64,000 nt of DNA. Source: Exobasidium rhododendri. Taxonomy: Eukaryota > Basidiomycota > Exobasidiomycetes > Exobasidiales > Exobasidiaceae. The stretch's first letter is position 1. Every line of letters begins with the position of its first letter. The notes beneath the pieces were generated by a model, which was not told where the DNA came from, ran no database searches, and worked only from the letters and a program-made list of their open reading frames with translations. Made by a program: the position numbers and the translations under genes. The DNA is taken from contig CP110630.1 of assembly GCA_026210745.1 (NCBI GenBank), forward strand, positions 6,634,001 to 6,698,000, given 5' to 3'. Positions 49,272 to 60,900 of the stretch are shown in pieces.

Positions 49272-50212
49272 ATGAGGATTGCAATCTTTGGCGCAAGCCG
49301 AGGTGTCGGTCTCGAAGTATTACTTCGACTGTTGAATGAAAGTGATCCTGATTTGGAAGTGCATGTTCTAGTTCGAAACAAGCGCTCTTTCCAAGGCGTG
49401 CTCGAAGCGCACTCATTGGACTCGGATAAAGTTCGCCAGGTCCGCATCTTTGTCGGTGACGCTCTACAAGCAGATGCTGTGACAAAGTTCATTGTTGATG
49501 TAGCCAGTGCAGGACCGATAGACTATGTCATCAGTAGCCTGGGAGCACTTCCTGTCTACTCCGTCTGGAAGCCGCTCACTATCAGGATGCCAGAGGGAAT
49601 GGAGCGCGTTTGCTCCGAGTCTATGAGCAATATCTTGGAGTCTCTGGAGGCCGTTGCCGCTCAACAGCCAGACAAGAAAGCACCCCGCCTCATCGTCGTC
49701 AGCTCCAACGGAATGGGCAAGTCAAGTCACGATGCTCTACCGATGGTGTTGCGCCATTTCTGTGAGTGTCGCGGTAAATATCTTGACAGGATGCGTCGAA
49801 TTGAAGTATCTGAATGAGTATATTCCCTGTCTCTACTCCCGTTGAACCTTCAGACTCAAGAATTTTGGATACACCACATGCTGACAAACGTCTGATGGAA
49901 GAGCTTTTGCATAAGAGATACAACATCCCCTCTGTCGATTTCAACCGCAAAAAAGGAGAGCGTCCGAAGAAATTGACCGTGTTTGACAGCAGTAAGCTCT
50001 TCATCATTCGCCCCTCCCTGTTCACAGATGGTCAAGCAAAGGGCACTGTGCGTACTTCCGAGGATGTTCTGAGGAGTGCTTGGATGATCACTCGTAAAGA
50101 CACCGCCGCCTACATCGTCGGGAACTGCATGTCGATCGGAGACAAGACAATAGAGAAGAGGGATAAATTTGCCTCTATCGAGTGGAAGAACGGTCTAGTG
50201 GTCTCCAACTGA
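49272..50212 (+). CDS. NAD(P)-binding Rossmann protein (NmrA/atypical SDR-like)
   Basis: Two exons (49272-49761, 49854-50212) encode 282 residues. The N-terminus MRIAIFGASRGVGLEVLLRL holds the GxxxGxG dinucleotide motif, followed by VHVLVRNKRS (beta2 with a basic cofactor-selecting Arg), VGDALQADAV, DYVISSLGA and PRLIVVSSNGMG. The second exon gives DKRLMEELL and KLFIIRPSLFTDG, as in atypical short-chain reductases of the NAD(P)H-binding (NmrA/YwnB) group. Such proteins serve as reductases or redox sensors. The substrate cannot be told from the sequence. It is predicted cytosolic. The phase-1 intron restores a continuous frame. The gene is convergent with the Zn2Cys6 regulator, 74 bp apart. 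Confidence 0.82.
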
Positions 50213-50286
50213 AGCTATGGTCCGGAACAGCCGTCATTGATGCAATCTCCGCCCAAAATTATGTGCAGAGGAATAGAACAACAGCC

Positions 50287-52314
50287 CTACTGAAAGGACC
50301 ATTGCAGCTGTCCCCAAAGCGAGTCGAAAAGATCCGTGTCCACAATCGCATCCCATTCTGACGGCATATCTGTGCTCATATCTGGTGTATACTCCCCTGC
50401 GCCTTGATATGAGATTGCTTCTTGCTTGGTGATACTTTGTAGATTGTCTTTGCAGGATGTCAGCCTTGCACGAGCTTGTCCGATTGATGGTGTCTCCACC
50501 ACCAGTGCCATGGGAGTAGTGAGCAGCTTCTGAGTAAAGTCGAGCAGGCGAAGGGTGAGAGAACCTTGATTTGCACTCATCACATTTGACATTGCTTCTG
50601 TCGCTTCGCTGAGAGTCTCAAAAAGAGTAGAGGCGAGTGTGCTTCTCCAAGGAATTTCATGGGGCTCTACGCTTGCCGTCGACGTAGTATGTGAGAATGT
50701 AAGCTTCCGGAGCAAGTGAGGATTTGTGTGTGTATCTTCGGGTATATTTGCGAGATGGGCAAGTAGTTTAATTGCTGAAGTGCACCTGAACAAAAGCGAC
50801 TCTACTCGTGAGATGAACAACAGAGGATCTTGAATTGTACGAGGAACTAAGAGGACCATAATAAGGTTCTCCCGAACAGCAGCTGCTAACAATTGACTAC
50901 CTTTCAGACCGGATTCAACCGACACTGGAGTCGTAGCTACCAAGGCCTGCCGAAGTCGATCACAGAGACAAATGAAGTCGATGTCTTGCGAGGACGAGTT
51001 TGTTTCACCATTGAGTTGGTAGAAGAAGTCAGGATAGCTATCGAGCACTAGCGATGTCATCTGCGAAAAGCTGGCAAAGAGTACAGCTTGGTCACTTTGA
51101 GACTCAGGATGAGACTCAGGAATGGTGTTGCCGGTGAGATAACCGGAAGATTGATTAAGCTGAGAGAATGTCCACACAGTAATCAGCGAGAGAACGGCGC
51201 CTAGATTCTCTAGAAGTGTTTGCTCTTCAAGCCTCAAGCTTGTGATGTCGCTCTGGAGCTGAGACATGAGCTGGCAAGAGAGGGCGAGATAGGTGACACC
51301 CTCTCTCGCTCTAGTGTGCGCGATACTGTTCCAAGACAAGAGTGTCGACACTTGGCAGGTGTGCAGTATTGTCTGTCTGTACCCTACACTGGACAGCTGA
51401 GCATCACCAAAGTAGCGCTGAGCCTCTTTCAGGAGCAATTTGCTCCTCTGCCCATCACCTGCTCTTGTCATTGTCAGGCCTTCACTTGCAATGATTGCTC
51501 GAAGTGCTTTACTTATTGCTGAGCCTCTGCTCGAGGCGAAATTTATCGATATGCAGTGCGCAAGCGGGTGAACCTTTGACCATGTGTTGGCCAATTGAAG
51601 GAATTCATCATCGCCGAGGCTCACATCGCTCTCCGCACTCTGTACGCTGGAGCTGAAGTGAACGCTCTCATCTCTAGCCAATGACACTGCTAGGTAGGAT
51701 GACAGCTTCTGTTCTGCTTGCCCGAGGCGACTGAATTTATGCTTGCAAGCCTTGATGAGATCTTTCACTATCAGTGGCATCAGAGCATCGTAGACAACAG
51801 CAGGACACGGCCGTTGCTCTTTCATCTCCTCCTCCCCATACTGTAGAGTAGGTGCCTGCTCTCTCATGTAGATCTGCAAGGCCATGCTAAATGCATTCGA
51901 AGGCAACAACGGACTGCCAAAGATCTCTGCGAAAATGTTGTCTAGTACTTCTTTGATTGTCTTCAATTCTGAATCGACGCCGAGAGCTGAAGCATTCGAC
52001 ACCCTCGATCCAGGTCGCTTCTGTGTCGGCCTTCCCATCTGTGAAGACGGATCATAAACGCACGCATGATCACCATTGCCGCCTGGCACTTCAGAGCCAA
52101 GCTTGCAAGCAGCGCATGGCAAGTTTCCACTACATTTCTGTGACGTAAAGAGAGTAGCACGAAAACGTTTTCTTTCGTTTGAGATCCGACCTCGCTCATC
52201 TGAGATTCAAATAGTTCCCACCATCACTGCACTACTTACCACTTTTCTCTTCCGGCAGGCTCGACAGCTGGCACGCAATTTTGCCTGTTGCTGCACAGTA
52301 TCACAGTCTTTCAT
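50287..52314 (-). CDS. Zn(II)2Cys6 fungal transcription factor
   Basis: Two exons (52240-52314 and 50287-52137; 102-nt intron) give 641 residues. The binuclear zinc cluster is split by the intron: SCRACRKRKV joins KCSGNLPCAACK, then ...GDHACVYD, giving Cys spacing 2-6-5-2-14, the DNA-binding domain of Gal4-type regulators. A basic linker (GRPTQKRPGSR) follows. The middle and C-terminal helices, including QRYFGDAQLSSVGYRQTI and REGVTYLALSCQLMSQLQ, fit the fungal-specific regulatory domain, though weakly. The target pathway is not evident; the convergent reductase is a possible but unproven partner. The short first exon is essential, since without it the zinc cluster is incomplete. Confidence 0.88.
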
Positions 52315-53840
52315 GTGTGTATGCAGAAGAGGACAAGGGAAATTTTCCCAGATCTCTCCTCACCTCCGACGATCGAATCTGGCTTTGCCTATTTGTTTTG
52401 AGACATATGTGGGTATATCTACCTTGTTTCCTCTTTGGGCGGTATTTGTTTGGGTGACTATCAGTAGAAAGCAGAAGGGGGAAAAAGAGATTTTGCGTCG
52501 CAGTGGGGGAAGTAAGCTTGCGGCCCTTGAAGATAAGATGCGCATGAATGTTTGTGGTTTCCCCCTTCCTGTAGTAATGTACTTGCATAGCCTTTCTTAA
52601 AATTCAGAGGCAATAATAGGTTTAAGAAATCTTTCGAGGCACAGACAGATGCAACCTTAAGCATGAAAGGGACCTAATCATCTGTGCTAAGTAAAGAGCT
52701 AATACTATAATACCTCTGTAAGTCCCTTCTAGCTACATCGCTTATATCGACGATATCGATACGAATACAGAATCGCGTCGGCTCTGATGGGCTGCTGTGG
52801 GAAAATGAAAAAAAAAATCGCCTTTTAGGGACTGATTTACTCATTTATGTTGAACGCGTTTTGATACATTTCGATCATGGATAGGGAAATAAAAGAGAAT
52901 CCAATAGTCCCTTCCGGTGTTTAATCGAAGAGAGCTAAGTTGCAGCAGCGGGTAGCATGGCCCACAATCAATACGAAGAATTAGTGGTTCGAGAGTAGAG
53001 GACAAACAAGTCTAGAGCCCCCGTTTCAGAACTTGACCGTCCTAAATATGTATCGCGGTCATAAGATAGGAACTCAAGTCGGTAGAAGGACACTCTAAAT
53101 CGTGCCAGATGATAAGACTCCTCTCCATACGTGCAGCCAGCCGCTTGCCTATCCGCTTATCGCGGTCCACTTTCCTTAATCTTTTTTCCCATAGAGAAAG
53201 GGAGGGTGGGATACCGCTTAGAGTGGCACCACTCCTGCATGTAATCCCCCTCTGTCTGTCTGGTACTATGCCTCGGTGACTGCAGCAGATATTGTATTCC
53301 CCACCAAACAAACAGTCTTGCCGGGAAGCACTGTACTGCACGACGGTGGAGACTGCACCGGCCACCTGTCGCGCAGTCAGGACAGCCCTTAATTGTTTTT
53401 AGTCTGCTTGCGTTTCTAATTAGGATCATCGACCGGGACACCTTTTTCATCGCTTCTTCTCTTTCGTTCCTTCTGTACATGTCCTTCTCTACCCTCCGAT
53501 CCCCTTTTCTCCTTTCCCCTCTTCCATCTACAAACACGGACGACAAGTTTACCTACCACGTCATTCAGAAACACTCATCCACATACACATCGTCTTCTTT
53601 GGTACTTCTGCGCGGAGTTCGGAGTGTCAAAAGTCGGTAATTGCAATTGCAGCTTTACGCACTGACACCTACCAAATAGAGATAGAAGAGTGGGACCAAT
53701 TAGAGGTGCAAAAAAACGCGCCATTAATTAACGATAGTCACAAAATAACTCTCGCGGATTCTGCAACGGGAAAAAAAGTGCAGCTCCATAAAGTATCGTC
53801 GTCTTTTCGCATTCAGTTCGTTTGTTCCCAGTAGATTCAC
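52315..53840. other. Long divergent intergenic region (1.5 kb)
   Basis: This lies between the start codons of the Zn2Cys6 factor and the 915-residue protein gene. CT-rich sequence around 53400-53550 looks like leader. A-runs lie near 52805 and 53711-53775. I scanned for tRNA B-box-like sequence, CDS with domains and repeats and support none. Confidence 0.45.
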
Positions 53841-56588
53841 ATGACGACAGCAGCTTCATCGGTTCCTGGGAGGCAGTCTTCGCTTTCGTCAATAAGAAAT
53901 CATTATAGCAAGGACGTCGATAGAATTGCAGGGGAACCACTCATCTTCAGAGGAGACGGTAGTCAAGATAGCTCCCTCTCTCTATCATCATCGAATCTCT
54001 ATCGACAGTCAGTGGCAGAATCTGCGTCAAGTGTAGACACCACTCCACCCGTGTCAGAAGTCTACAGCAATCATAGAGGTAGTAATTCAGTGAAAGAAGG
54101 CTATACGTCATCGCCTCGTCACTCACTGAAGGTGTTTACCCGTACGCCCCCTCCAAACTCACCGCTACCACCGCTGCCATTGAACTCGCCGACCTATTCA
54201 CAAAAGGACAGCGTGCCGTCTATCCCTGGCAAGCCAAAATTGCAGCCAAAGCGAGGCTATTCACGTAGTCCATCGCCCATCACCGAAGATTCCATCCTAC
54301 CTATCGAGCCACGGCAGCATCAGCAACCAGCAATGGAGATAGCATCCTCAATCGCAAGTCTGGAACCATCCCGGCAACGTCCTCGTCGAGAAGATTATTC
54401 AGAGGTGGAACATTCCAGACCCATGGACTTTGATTTCGAACACCCAATGCACCACCAGCCGCCAGTCTCCTTCTCTCAGGGACAGCCTCTCCCTCGTGTA
54501 CGTGCTCATCAGACACGCCCACTTGACAGCCAGGATCTAGGCGTCACAGCGACAACAGCTTCCGCCGCAAAGAAAGCGCCCTTACCCTCTCACGGACCAA
54601 GCTACAGTAAATTTGGATCCCACTTTGACAGTGGGAGACAATCGGAGAAGGCGTTCGGCAATCATCTCCCAGCAATCATCACGACTAGCAGCGCGCGGAT
54701 ATCGACTTCATCTTCGTCACCTACCTTTTCTGCTGGCAACGGCCCTATGTTGCTGAATGGTGAAACCAGCCAGAGAAGGAAAAGCCCTGCGACGAAGTTG
54801 CCGTATACGTCCAGTACGGCAGCGTTCAATCGATCCCCACCGTCCTCCAGCCGAGGTCCGTCTGAACGAGGCATCGAGATAAGCAAGCGACTCGAAGGCG
54901 TGCTGGGCAAAGCAAGTGATTCAACTCCAGATAGATCTTGGTCAGGCAACGGTAGTAACGGAACGAGTACAAGCCGACAGAAACGAGCAACATTGTTGTC
55001 ACCTACTAGTCAGAATTTCCGTGGAGTCGAGCAAAGGGCAATCGCTCCAGTCGACGATGTAGTTATGCACGACCAAGATGGGGAAAGTGCTGATGAAGCC
55101 TTGTATCCTGGCGACGATCTTGAGGAGGACGATGCAGACGATGCGGGAGAAGAGTACGGGGATGACTACGACGAGGATGAATTTACATATGTGAATGTGC
55201 CTGCTCAACATTTTCCGCATTTGCCTGCCCAACGCGCCTCCAAGTCATCCAGATATGCTGAAAATGACGAAGTGGCCGATCAGATCGAAGCTGCTTGGGC
55301 GGATGATGCCAGTGTAACCGATGCCAGCGATCTGGCTTCTACTCATCGTTACCCGACATATCAAAGTCGTGTGGAGAATGTTGCAATGCCTCAAGTGCAG
55401 CAAATGAGACGAGGACAGAGCTTGCAAAGCGAAAAGGTTGCAGTAGGAGAGACGTTCGAAGTAGCAGCTCTTCGAAGGCAAGTCGAGCAACTCCAAATGG
55501 CACTCAAGATGCAGATGGTGAATGAAGCTGATTCGCATTCACATGGTCGAGGTTCTTTGTCTTCTCAAGTACCCTACCAGACACCCCCTACCTCGCGCGT
55601 GTCGAAGAGATCTGCTTCCAACGGTGTCCGGTATCCCTTTGGGGTCCCGAGCCCGGAACCCAGTCGAGAAAGCTCCACCCTAGGCAGCAGAAAGAAAGCA
55701 GTTCCGTCGCAACAAGGCTACCAAGGGGAGCAATACCTTGGAGATTCCCACCATATGGACCCCTACCACCCCAGTCAAATGCCAAGCAACTATCACGCCG
55801 TGGAACAAGACTACTATCATAATCGCCGCCCTGCACCTCAATATAGTCCGCCTCACATGCAAAAATTGCAGCAACAAGACATGGAGGATTATCGAAGGAT
55901 GCTACAGAACCACAAAAGAGTCATCAGTGACCCTCCCACGATGAGCAGTATACTTGCGGATGAGTCTGCATCTGCCTTTGTTCGAGATGGTGAATCGCAA
56001 CGAATGGAAGAATTGTCGAAAAAGATCGAAGCTTTAGAGCGCATGTTTCAGACTTCTTCCACCATTTCGCCTGATCATAGTGAATCATCGAACCCGACCA
56101 TTAGAACACATGAGATGTCAAGAAATCAAAGTAATCCTTCATTCCAACCATCTCAACATGCAACTAGAACACAGAGGACGCCTTCCGTAAGCACGGTGTC
56201 CACTCAAGCAGGCTCGTACTATCGAGCAAGGTCCCCTGCTAGTGCATTCCATTACAATCCAACACCCTATTCGCCTGACAACTCGCTCGACAAAGGTGAC
56301 ATTCACCAGATGCAATCATCCGGCTCGCAAGACAATTCCTCCAACTCATCACTTGCTCTTCCACGCAGAAAGGGCGTTGCTCGCTTCATCATGGGTGTCG
56401 GTGCAAGTCGAGAAAGCTTACCTAGAGATGCGGACGGCAATCTCGTCCCTACCATGCAAGTCAGCTGGAGTCGAAAGAGGAATATACAAATTGCAAAGCC
56501 GGTAGTGACTGGCACCAAGTTGAAAGTTGGTCCAGGTCGTGGACGCATGGTCATAAAACCGACAGCCTCCTCCCCCGCCGCCACATAG
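53841..56588 (+). CDS. Large, mostly disordered protein of unknown function
   Basis: 915 residues in one uninterrupted exon. No domain was recognised. The sequence is Ser/Pro/Gln/Arg rich (PPPNSPLPPLPLNSPT, SPSPITEDS), with an acidic block at about residues 425-460 (DDLEEDDADDAGEEYGDDYD). Two short predicted coiled coils follow, VAALRRQVEQLQMALKM at about 540 and RMEELSKKIEALERMF at about 720. The end is basic and apparently conserved in style (RRKGVARFIMGVGASRE, SWSRKRNIQIAKP, GPGRGRMVIKP). Such architecture suits a scaffold or phosphorylation-rich signalling or cell-polarity protein, but that is inference. No signal peptide or membrane segment is present. The ATG follows an in-frame upstream stop region. 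Long upstream and downstream gaps suggest complex regulation. Confidence 0.78.
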   Translation: MTTAASSVPGRQSSLSSIRNHYSKDVDRIAGEPLIFRGDGSQDSSLSLSSSNLYRQSVAESASSVDTTPPVSEVYSNHRGSNSVKEGYTSSPRHSLKVFTRTPPPNSPLPPLPLNSPTYSQKDSVPSIPGKPKLQPKRGYSRSPSPITEDSILPIEPRQHQQPAMEIASSIASLEPSRQRPRREDYSEVEHSRPMDFDFEHPMHHQPPVSFSQGQPLPRVRAHQTRPLDSQDLGVTATTASAAKKAPLPSHGPSYSKFGSHFDSGRQSEKAFGNHLPAIITTSSARISTSSSSPTFSAGNGPMLLNGETSQRRKSPATKLPYTSSTAAFNRSPPSSSRGPSERGIEISKRLEGVLGKASDSTPDRSWSGNGSNGTSTSRQKRATLLSPTSQNFRGVEQRAIAPVDDVVMHDQDGESADEALYPGDDLEEDDADDAGEEYGDDYDEDEFTYVNVPAQHFPHLPAQRASKSSRYAENDEVADQIEAAWADDASVTDASDLASTHRYPTYQSRVENVAMPQVQQMRRGQSLQSEKVAVGETFEVAALRRQVEQLQMALKMQMVNEADSHSHGRGSLSSQVPYQTPPTSRVSKRSASNGVRYPFGVPSPEPSRESSTLGSRKKAVPSQQGYQGEQYLGDSHHMDPYHPSQMPSNYHAVEQDYYHNRRPAPQYSPPHMQKLQQQDMEDYRRMLQNHKRVISDPPTMSSILADESASAFVRDGESQRMEELSKKIEALERMFQTSSTISPDHSESSNPTIRTHEMSRNQSNPSFQPSQHATRTQRTPSVSTVSTQAGSYYRARSPASAFHYNPTPYSPDNSLDKGDIHQMQSSGSQDNSSNSSLALPRRKGVARFIMGVGASRESLPRDADGNLVPTMQVSWSRKRNIQIAKPVVTGTKLKVGPGRGRMVIKPTASSPAAT

Positions 56589-56691
56589 ACAATCTTCATA
56601 GAATTCATATTAATATACCCACCTATACATGCTGAATTATATCACCATCGCATGCCCGGTTGCATCAAACCCACCTTCTGCTCTTCAGCTT

Positions 56692-56714
56692 TCTCTCTCT
56701 CTCTCTCTCTCTCT
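56692..56714 (+). repeat. (CT)n microsatellite
   Basis: About 11 CT dinucleotides in the 3' flank of the preceding gene, likely to vary in length between strains. Confidence 0.9.
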
Positions 56715-57289
56715 GTGCATCTTCTGTACTATTTGCTACATTCATTCTGTGCTTCTCTCTTCTTTACTAGCTTCGGATCTCTCCACCTTTGCAATTTACT
56801 ACATAAAACTTGCCAAAATAGTAGCCTTGACCACTGTACAAAAGACACCGTGAACACAGGAAGTCGGGCAAGGATTTTGACATAAGAAATACAGCAGAAA
56901 GGGGCGTCAAAAAGGGGGAGGAGGGGATAAAGACTTCTTGGGGCGCGTCAACGTTTATCCCGGCCGACATGAGCCAGTTTTGAACTTTTGTACCCTTGCC
57001 ATTCTTTCCCCCAACAAGAGCAGCGTCAATCTAAACTTTACGGCCCCGGCTCTGTATTTGACGTTGCGGATTTTCTTATTTAAAATTCGCGACAACAGCC
57101 CATCTAGCCGCGGCATCAGCATAGTGTGGGGACATGGCAATCGTACCTCCTTTAGAATCCCTGCAAGCAATTCCTATACATAGTGTGTCACCTTGATGAG
57201 GTGTGTGATCGTGTCATTATAGCGACCCCTTGATATTTCGAAGAGAGCTCACGCCACTCCTTGCTTACTTTGAGAGGGTCGTGCTCCAG

Positions 57290-57312
57290 TGGGGTGATCC
57301 GTCGACACGTGA
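57290..57312. promoter_or_regulatory. SRE-1 decamer with adjacent E-box upstream of HMG-CoA reductase
   Basis: GTGGGGTGAT (57290-57299) is the exact reverse complement of the sterol regulatory element ATCACCCCAC bound by SREBP. A CACGTG E-box follows at 57307-57312. SREBP-type bHLH factors (fungal Sre1) bind both classes. The site lies about 610 bp before the HMG-CoA reductase ATG, the classical sterol-regulated gene. Confidence 0.6.
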
Positions 57313-57906
57313 GCAGTCTATGCAAATCATTCTCCAAAGCGTGTTCTAAGCTTTTAGCGCCTAAGGAGAGTATAGTATCTCATTTCGATTTAAAATAGTT
57401 TAGAAGCCTCTCTCTCTCTCTCTCTTTTTCCCCCAATTCTTCCCATCTCTTCCCTTTCCCTCCGACTGAACGGAGTTAGATCACCTTTGCTGCCATTGCG
57501 GAAGCACCCGCAAGAATCAGTACAGTAAGCTGTAAAGCTCTTCAGGACTCATCGACGGGCCACAAAGCGACCAATTGGAAGATTTGACAATCGTGCGAAC
57601 CGTTTTGAAATCTCTCCACAGCCTCTTTACACATTTGACCCTCGTTCTTTCCTTAGTTCTCCAACGCTCATTACTCCGCCGCGTCTCCTGCACCATCCAT
57701 CACATTTCGTTCCGAGTCCCATTTCCAACAGATAATGAACATTCTATGAACCAAGGCGACCCTTCTTCAGCAATCAGCATCAATACCTCACCTATTCCAC
57801 CTCGACATACTGTGCCGTACATAAACTTCAAATTACCAGGACGTGTGGCAGCAGTACACCGTTCAGACGCCCAGTGGCCTTCCTCTCCTTCCACTGCCTT
57901 CTTACC

Positions 57907-60900
57907 ATGTCCTCGATTATTTCTCTGCCCCGCACTCTACTCCGGCAACTGGCTGCTCGGGCCACACAGAACCCCATAGAGGTCATTGTTTCAATATTTG
58001 TCATAGTCACCCTGGCGTACTTTCAACTCCTTCATGCGGTCGCCACGTCCAACTTCTTTGAACCTCTCAACTTGGAAGCAAGGGGGCTCGCAACAGCATC
58101 CGCAGTCTATGTCAATGGGAGAAATGTAACCTTCTGGGAGCAGGAACCTGGCAGCAGCTTGTCATCTCGTAATCTTCACTTTATTCGCAAGGCAAATTCG
58201 AACGAGTGGGTCCCACTTAGCAATGCAAGTGACATTCTGATAGAGGGCTCTAGTGTAGCAAATAGTAATCGCTTCATCATCGAACCAATCTTGCTCGCCG
58301 ATTCAGAAAAGGAAACGTCACCCTTACTCTCGAACCTAGTGAAGGAGATTCAGTCGTCCATCTTTGCCACACTCGAGACTGGTCAAGTCGGGACTGACAC
58401 TTACGCCGTCCAAGACGAAAGCCTGGATCTCAATGGATTTGCATTTGGTAGGATCAGTGCAGATTGGGAAGGCTACTCGAATCAGAGAAAGCGACTGATA
58501 GAGCAGAGTAATGATCCAGGTCGGCTGCAACCTACGGTAAACGAATGCTTCAAAGAGAGAGTAGTGATGAACAAGGAAGCAAATCGAAGAAACCTGCAAT
58601 TGGTCACACTTGTCTCTGATGAGGATATGCACAACAATTTCTCTTCAAGAAGACTGGAAGAACTGCGGAGCGTTCGTTGGGTTGCCTATGCCCTGAGAGC
58701 ACTCGTCATGCGTTTCTGGGCTCTTGTCAAGGTGAGTAGAAGCTGGAGATCCAGCCTGAGAAGGGTTACTTTCGGTGCTGAACCTACCTTGTCTTACACC
58801 TTCCTTTGGCCGCCATCAGCGTGCAGACTCGGCCGACATCTTTGTCATGCTCATGGCGTATATCCTGATGCATGGAACCTTTGTGAACTTGTTCCTCTCC
58901 ATGCGGAAATTCGGAAGTAATTTCTGGTTGGGAGCGGCGGTCTTGACATCCTCTATTTGCGCATTCATGTGTGCCTTGACGATGTCGTACCTGCTGGGAG
59001 TTACTGTGGAGCCAATCTGTCTTTCGGAGGCTCTGCCTTTCTTAGTGATTATCGTTGGATTCGAAAAACCGTTCCTTCTCACAAAGGCAGTCTTTACTCA
59101 TCCGGCCATTGCACCACCGGAACCGTCTACTCCCAACAAAGCGAATCCTAGCCTTCTCCTGTCCGCCTTGAATGATTCTCAACAAGTGGCAGCTCGGAAA
59201 AGGATGCAGCAGCCAGCACAGCCGGACAACGGAGACGGATCCACCGACGAGATGACGACTGCCTCGCAGGAAGAGAGCTTTGTTCAAGCACTCACAGCTC
59301 GACTACAGACGGAGCCTAGTCTGCGATGGTCAGCACCGACTCCTGTCCCGGCAAAGGAAGTCGTTGCTTCTGCGGTGGACAAAGTGGGTTATCAACTCAT
59401 GCGAGATTATGCTATTGAGATTGCTGTCATGGCGGTAGGAGCTACGTCTGGCGTCAGTGGGCTCCGTGAATTCTGTCAATTGTCCGCCTTGATCCTGATT
59501 TTTGACTGCGCTTTCCTCTTTGCCTTTATGGTGGCTACTTTGACGATTATGGTCGAGGTCCATCGAATCAAGATCATGAGGGGTATGAAGCGATTGACAC
59601 CAAGCACTCCACCCAATGTCGACTCAGACATCGACACACCTGCCTCGCCCACTCTATCATTAAAGACTAACAGCAAAGTAAAGAAGGAAAGGAGCAGTGA
59701 TAAGTTGGACAGGAACCAGCAGTCCCACGCCCGACCACTGTGGAGGACTATCATCAAGTTGATCATCGGAAAGGTGCCCTTCGAGCAAAGTCGACCAGAT
59801 ACAAAGGAGAATCCGGTCGCCAAGTTGAAGCTGCTCGTGGTCACTGCTTTCCTTACGCTGCACTCTCTCAACCTCGTCTCTACCCTGACAACACAGTCGG
59901 CCATTTACCGGCACCAGTCCACAGGCGAACCGACGCTCTATCGAACAGTGGTCGAGTCGAGCAACGTCTTTCGCATGAAGCCGTCTTCGCCACTGATTGC
60001 TCCCCTCTTGAGCAAGCTCGCCTCCTTCCAACCAAGCGATGTTGATCTGTTTGCCAAGATTCAGGATCCAATCGTCTTTGTCCTGGTGGACAGCTCTCTC
60101 GGTGCTTCTTCTTCGAAGTCGGCTTTAGGAAATGCGGCCTTGAATGCCTCTGGTGGTCAAATAGAGCCTTCCGGTTTAAACGCCTCCTCCTCATTCGCTT
60201 CTCACGTCGTCAGTAGTGTGAGCAGCAGCAGCAGCAGCAGCAGCAGCGGCGGCAGTACTAGAGGCTCTTCTTCTCTCGCTGTGTTGGATTCATTCATGAG
60301 CGGATGGACGATCATCGTTGGTGATCCAGTGATCAGCAAGTGGATCTCGATTGCGCTGGGCATCAGCATCTTCTTGAACGCCTACCTGCTGAAAGGGATT
60401 GCAACTGGAAATGCAGCAGTAGCAGAGGGAAATGCGGCCGGTGCTGCTGCCTTTGCTGCCGCTCGAATGATTGGCGCTCACTTGAATCGAGAGGAAAGCC
60501 AAAGACCTCCTCATCTTCGATCGAAGTCGCTGGAAAAGCCACCTTTGACGACTCGAGATCGGTCTAGCGAGAGACTGGCACAGTATCACAAAGGTCTAGT
60601 GAACAACGCTCTCACTCGAACGCAAAAGCCTGAGGCTATCATCGTTCCAGAGTGGAAGGCAGGTCGAGAAGCAGGCACGAACAGCAGCGAAGGAAACGGG
60701 GACGAGGTGGAGATGAAAGACGACGCAGAAACCACACCACAACTTGGATCACAATCCTTTGGTGACGAGGTGACGACGGACAAAAGTATGCCGCGCACAT
60801 TTGAAGATGTCGTTGAGCTGTACGCCGAAGGTAGCGGTGTTGTGTTCCTGTCGGACGAGGAGGTCATTCTCCTCGTCCAGAAGGGCAAGCTGGCAGCGTA

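Larger units (their letters stand above)
56589..57906. other. 1.3-kb upstream region of HMG-CoA reductase
   Basis: This holds the 3' UTR of the 915-residue gene, a CT microsatellite, a sterol-type element with E-box, a second CT run at about 57411-57426 and a pyrimidine-rich leader. In-frame sequence from 57874 uses a GTG and is not taken as coding. Confidence 0.5.
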
